A program made the position numbers and the translations under genes. From Dehalococcoidia bacterium (GTDB lineage: Bacteria > Chloroflexota > Dehalococcoidia > JAENJB01), in assembly GCA_030690705.1 (NCBI GenBank), contig JAUYGE010000031.1, forward strand, positions 1 to 7,252: a DNA stretch of 7,252 nt, written 5' to 3'. Shown here piece by piece: positions 5,544-7,252 of the stretch. Every line of letters starts with the position of its first letter. The first letter of the stretch is position 1. The notes below the pieces were generated by a model. It saw only the letters and a program-made list of their open reading frames with translations. It had not been told where the DNA came from and made no database searches.

Positions 5544-6476
5544 CTACAGTCCCCGGAGAAACTCGGGGCGAAGCGAAGATGAATCACCCTGCTCCAGGAC
5601 ATGTCTCAACTCATCTACCATCTTCTTCTTGTCCTGGGGGAGCCTGCCCCGGACCGACCAGTAGTTTGAGGCATGCATCGAACTGAAGAAGCAATTGGTA
5701 AAACTGGAGTTCTCAATCATCGTCAGCAACTCCCGGAGCGACTCAAACGGTGTGATCGGAACAAAGTGGCCCCGCCTCCATTCATCGTGCAGTGGAGTGC
5801 CGGGAACCAGAGTCAGAGTGAGAGCCCCGGCATACTCGGGGTCAATCTCACTCAGGACCCTGGCCGTTGCCAGGGCATGTCGCTCGCTCCCTGCCACACC
5901 ACCCAGTCCCAGGATGATCGAGACGGAGAGTTGAATCCCCGCATGCCGCGCTTTCCGTCCCGCTTCAACCATCTCGCTGGAGCTAACCCCCTTCCCCACT
6001 TTCTGCAGAAGCTCGTCATCACCGGTCTCAAGCCCCACGAACAGGATGCCCAACTTGAGCCCGCTCAGCTCTCTGAGTTCGCTGGGGCTCCTCCGCAGGA
6101 TATCCTGAGGAGTGGCGTACGCCGCTACTCTTCCCACGGAAGGTAGCTTCTCGCCCAGGTACCGGAGGACCTCGCACAACCCGGCGTAAGGATACACGAG
6201 AGCGTCGCTGTCCTGAAGAAAGACCCGCCTCCCATCCCACTCCCGGCTGGCGGCATACACCTCCGCCGGCATCCCTGGAAGGCGAAGGCCGCTGCCGGCA
6301 TATAGCGCCACGGCGTCTATCTCCCTCCTGATATCCTCCACCTCCCTAATCTGCAGCTTCGCTCCGTAGTTACGGCAGAAGGTACACGAGTTGTTGGAGC
6401 AGCCGTTCGTCAAGGGCAGGAAGTAGCTCTGCCATTCGCTGGGGGGACGGACTATGTCAGGCCTCTCAAACTCCAT
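5544..6476 (-). CDS. Radical SAM protein of unknown substrate (COG1032-like)
   Basis: The product is 310 residues from ATG at 6476. The SAM-binding [4Fe-4S] ligands are Cys26, Cys31 and Cys34 in GCSNNSCTFC, spaced C-x4-C-x2-C where the commonest form is C-x3-C-x2-C. The longer spacing occurs in a subgroup of COG1032-like proteins, often mislabelled as coproporphyrinogen oxidase. Other landmarks are FLQDSDAL (86-93), VGLETGDDELL (147-157, the GxExG-like SAM contact), ILGLGG near 188-193, and the C-terminal block HASNYWSVRGRLPQDK (268-283). No B12-binding, SPASM or extra cluster domain is seen. A GTG at 6488 is possible but has no spaced Shine-Dalgarno, whereas AAGG lies about 12 bases before the ATG. 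It starts 14 bases after the flavoprotein stop, so the two share a transcript. The reaction is unknown. Confidence 0.88.
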   Translation of the reverse strand: MEFERPDIVRPPSEWQSYFLPLTNGCSNNSCTFCRNYGAKLQIREVEDIRREIDAVALYAGSGLRLPGMPAEVYAASREWDGRRVFLQDSDALVYPYAGLCEVLRYLGEKLPSVGRVAAYATPQDILRRSPSELRELSGLKLGILFVGLETGDDELLQKVGKGVSSSEMVEAGRKARHAGIQLSVSIILGLGGVAGSERHALATARVLSEIDPEYAGALTLTLVPGTPLHDEWRRGHFVPITPFESLRELLTMIENSSFTNCFFSSMHASNYWSVRGRLPQDKKKMVDELRHVLEQGDSSSLRPEFLRGL

Positions 6477-6490
6477 GGAAGTGGACACCT

Positions 6491-7177
6491 TCAGTAGTTG
6501 GTCAGTATTTCGTTCGCCGCCACGCCCAGGCGGATTAGCTCATCCCGACTCTCGCTCGTCATCGCCTTCATCCCGCAAATCAAAGCCACAGGTTGACGGA
6601 GCGCTGCCAGAGCTTCCCTGAAATGCGCCTGCACATGGCCCGTCTTGCCATGCCATTCGCCCGTTTCCGGGCTGCTGAGCGTCAGCACGACCTCAATGCC
6701 GGACTGCTGCCAGTCTTTCATCTCATCCGCAAAAGGCACATCCCCGGCGCGGCGAGCTCCGTAGACGAGGGCCATCTTCCCGAAATCAGCCCGGCGATAA
6801 GAGACAGACCGCAGGACGCTACGCATGGGCGCGATGGCGCTGCCCACTGCCGCCAGCATGAAGTCGCGCCCGCGATACTGGTCTATGGGGAACCCTTTGC
6901 CCAGGGGCCCTCTGCCCTGGACCAGGTCGCCTTTCTTCACCTCAAACAAGGCCCCCGAAACGCCTTCTCCTTTTCGGATGAGAAAATCCAGACCATGACG
7001 GTCTTCGGGGGCCGAAGCAATGGCGAAATACGATTCTCCAACCCCCTCTATCCCCAGGACCGCAACCTGCCCGGGGACAAAGGGCCAGACCTCGTTCCCG
7101 TTCAGGGAAATCAGTCGCATCTGTCCCGTTTCCGCCCTCGCCCATTGAACATTGAGTGTCGCTGGCTGATTTTCCAT
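6491..7177 (-). CDS. Short ferredoxin-NADP reductase-like flavoprotein
   Basis: This 228-residue protein has the two-domain fold of the ferredoxin-NADP+ reductase superfamily. In the FAD domain it shows FVPGQ (33-37), ESYFAIAS (48-55) at the place of the usual RxYS motif, and GPLGKGF (90-96). In the NAD(P) domain it shows VGSAIAPMRSVL (111-122), VYGAR (138-142), CGMKAMT (201-207) and the terminal aromatic ending ILTNY. It lacks the C-terminal Cys cluster for [2Fe-2S] seen in PyrK and in sulfhydrogenase gamma or sulfite reductase B subunits. It would therefore carry flavin only, if it binds flavin normally. The start is ATG at 7177 with GAGGGAG four bases upstream. It precedes the radical SAM gene by 14 bases. 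It might supply electrons to that enzyme or to another partner off the right edge. That role is inference. Confidence 0.87.
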   Translation of the reverse strand: MENQPATLNVQWARAETGQMRLISLNGNEVWPFVPGQVAVLGIEGVGESYFAIASAPEDRHGLDFLIRKGEGVSGALFEVKKGDLVQGRGPLGKGFPIDQYRGRDFMLAAVGSAIAPMRSVLRSVSYRRADFGKMALVYGARRAGDVPFADEMKDWQQSGIEVVLTLSSPETGEWHGKTGHVQAHFREALAALRQPVALICGMKAMTSESRDELIRLGVAANEILTNY

Positions 7178-7190
7178 CTTGCTCCCTCAT

Positions 7191-7196
7191 ATTATA
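7191..7196 (-). promoter_or_regulatory. Possible -10 box before the flavoprotein gene
   Basis: The minus strand has a perfect TATAAT 13 bases before the ATG at 7177. No acceptable -35 is found at 16-18 bases. A start seven bases downstream would fall inside the Shine-Dalgarno, leaving a leader of only about seven bases. The box may be fortuitous, with the real promoter off the right edge. Confidence 0.28.
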
Positions 7197-7252
7197 GCCA
7201 AAAACAGGCCACCGGGTCTCCCCGAGAGCGGAATTCGGACGGTGTCCCCCGC

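Noticed and set aside
5518..5556. Inverted repeat CCGGGGA/TCCCCGG as a terminator between the tRNA and the radical SAM gene
   Set aside because: The loop is 25 bases, the repeat straddles the radical SAM stop codon, and no T-run follows on either strand.
5551..5568. Hairpin CCCCG/CGGGG near the end of the radical SAM gene
   Set aside because: The stem is five pairs within coding sequence and has no T-run. It is expected by chance in GC-rich DNA.
5273..5602. A 109-codon minus-strand open frame containing NGFEPSTSGLRNRCSTSE
   Set aside because: This well-known peptide is the antisense translation of a tRNA and is a common false gene in databases. The frame covers tRNA-Thr.
1..7252. CRISPR array, insertion sequence, prophage or toxin-antitoxin system
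   Set aside because: No regularly spaced direct repeats, transposase or integrase motifs, or small paired toxin genes were seen on either strand.

Overview
This 7.25 kb window is a compact stretch of chromosome from a bacterium with moderately high GC. It most resembles housekeeping DNA of a Chloroflexota (Dehalococcoidia-like) or other deep-branching anaerobic lineage. That placement is a low-confidence impression from gene style: a short NuoC, an ArgA-type acetyltransferase with a C-terminal Cys cluster, and the mix of neighbours. No gene here proves it. GTG and TTG starts are frequent, genes overlap or nearly touch, and there is no sign of phage, insertion sequence or CRISPR.

Layout. (1) Positions 1-2327, minus strand: the start of a respiratory complex I operon in the order nuoA-nuoB-nuoC-nuoD. 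nuoD runs off the left edge. The genes are joined by a 10-base overlap, a 4-base overlap and a 1-base gap. A promoter with a perfect TTGACA and an extended -10 lies just upstream of nuoA. Its -35 contains the stop codon of the preceding gene, and its spacer holds a dyad. (2) Positions 2394-4295, minus strand: a three-gene unit nadK, argA-like GNAT acetyltransferase, Nudix (ADP-ribose pyrophosphatase type) hydrolase. It has its own TTGACA / extended -10 promoter at 4356-4385. (3) Positions 4398-5375, plus strand: a divergent promoter with a perfect TATAAT, a dienelactone hydrolase family gene with a strong Shine-Dalgarno, and a small Cys-rich zinc-ribbon-like ORF. (4) Positions 5389-5463, plus strand: tRNA-Thr(CGT) with encoded CCA. 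(5) Positions 5544-7177, minus strand: a two-gene unit of a short ferredoxin-NADP reductase-like flavoprotein followed by a radical SAM protein. Its promoter is unclear, or lies off the right edge.

How they fit together. Complex I oxidises a reduced donor and reduces quinone. NadK makes NADP+ and the Nudix enzyme probably removes ADP-ribose-type products of NAD breakdown, so regions 1 and 2 share a loose pyridine-nucleotide theme. The acetyltransferase most likely feeds arginine synthesis. Everything here belongs to known families and I see no convincing new multi-gene system. The items most worth checking are a Leu replacing a highly conserved membrane Glu in NuoA, the twin promoters with a shared 9-base core, the dyad inside the nuo promoter, the small zinc-ribbon ORF, and the flavoprotein with an altered FAD motif paired with the radical SAM protein.
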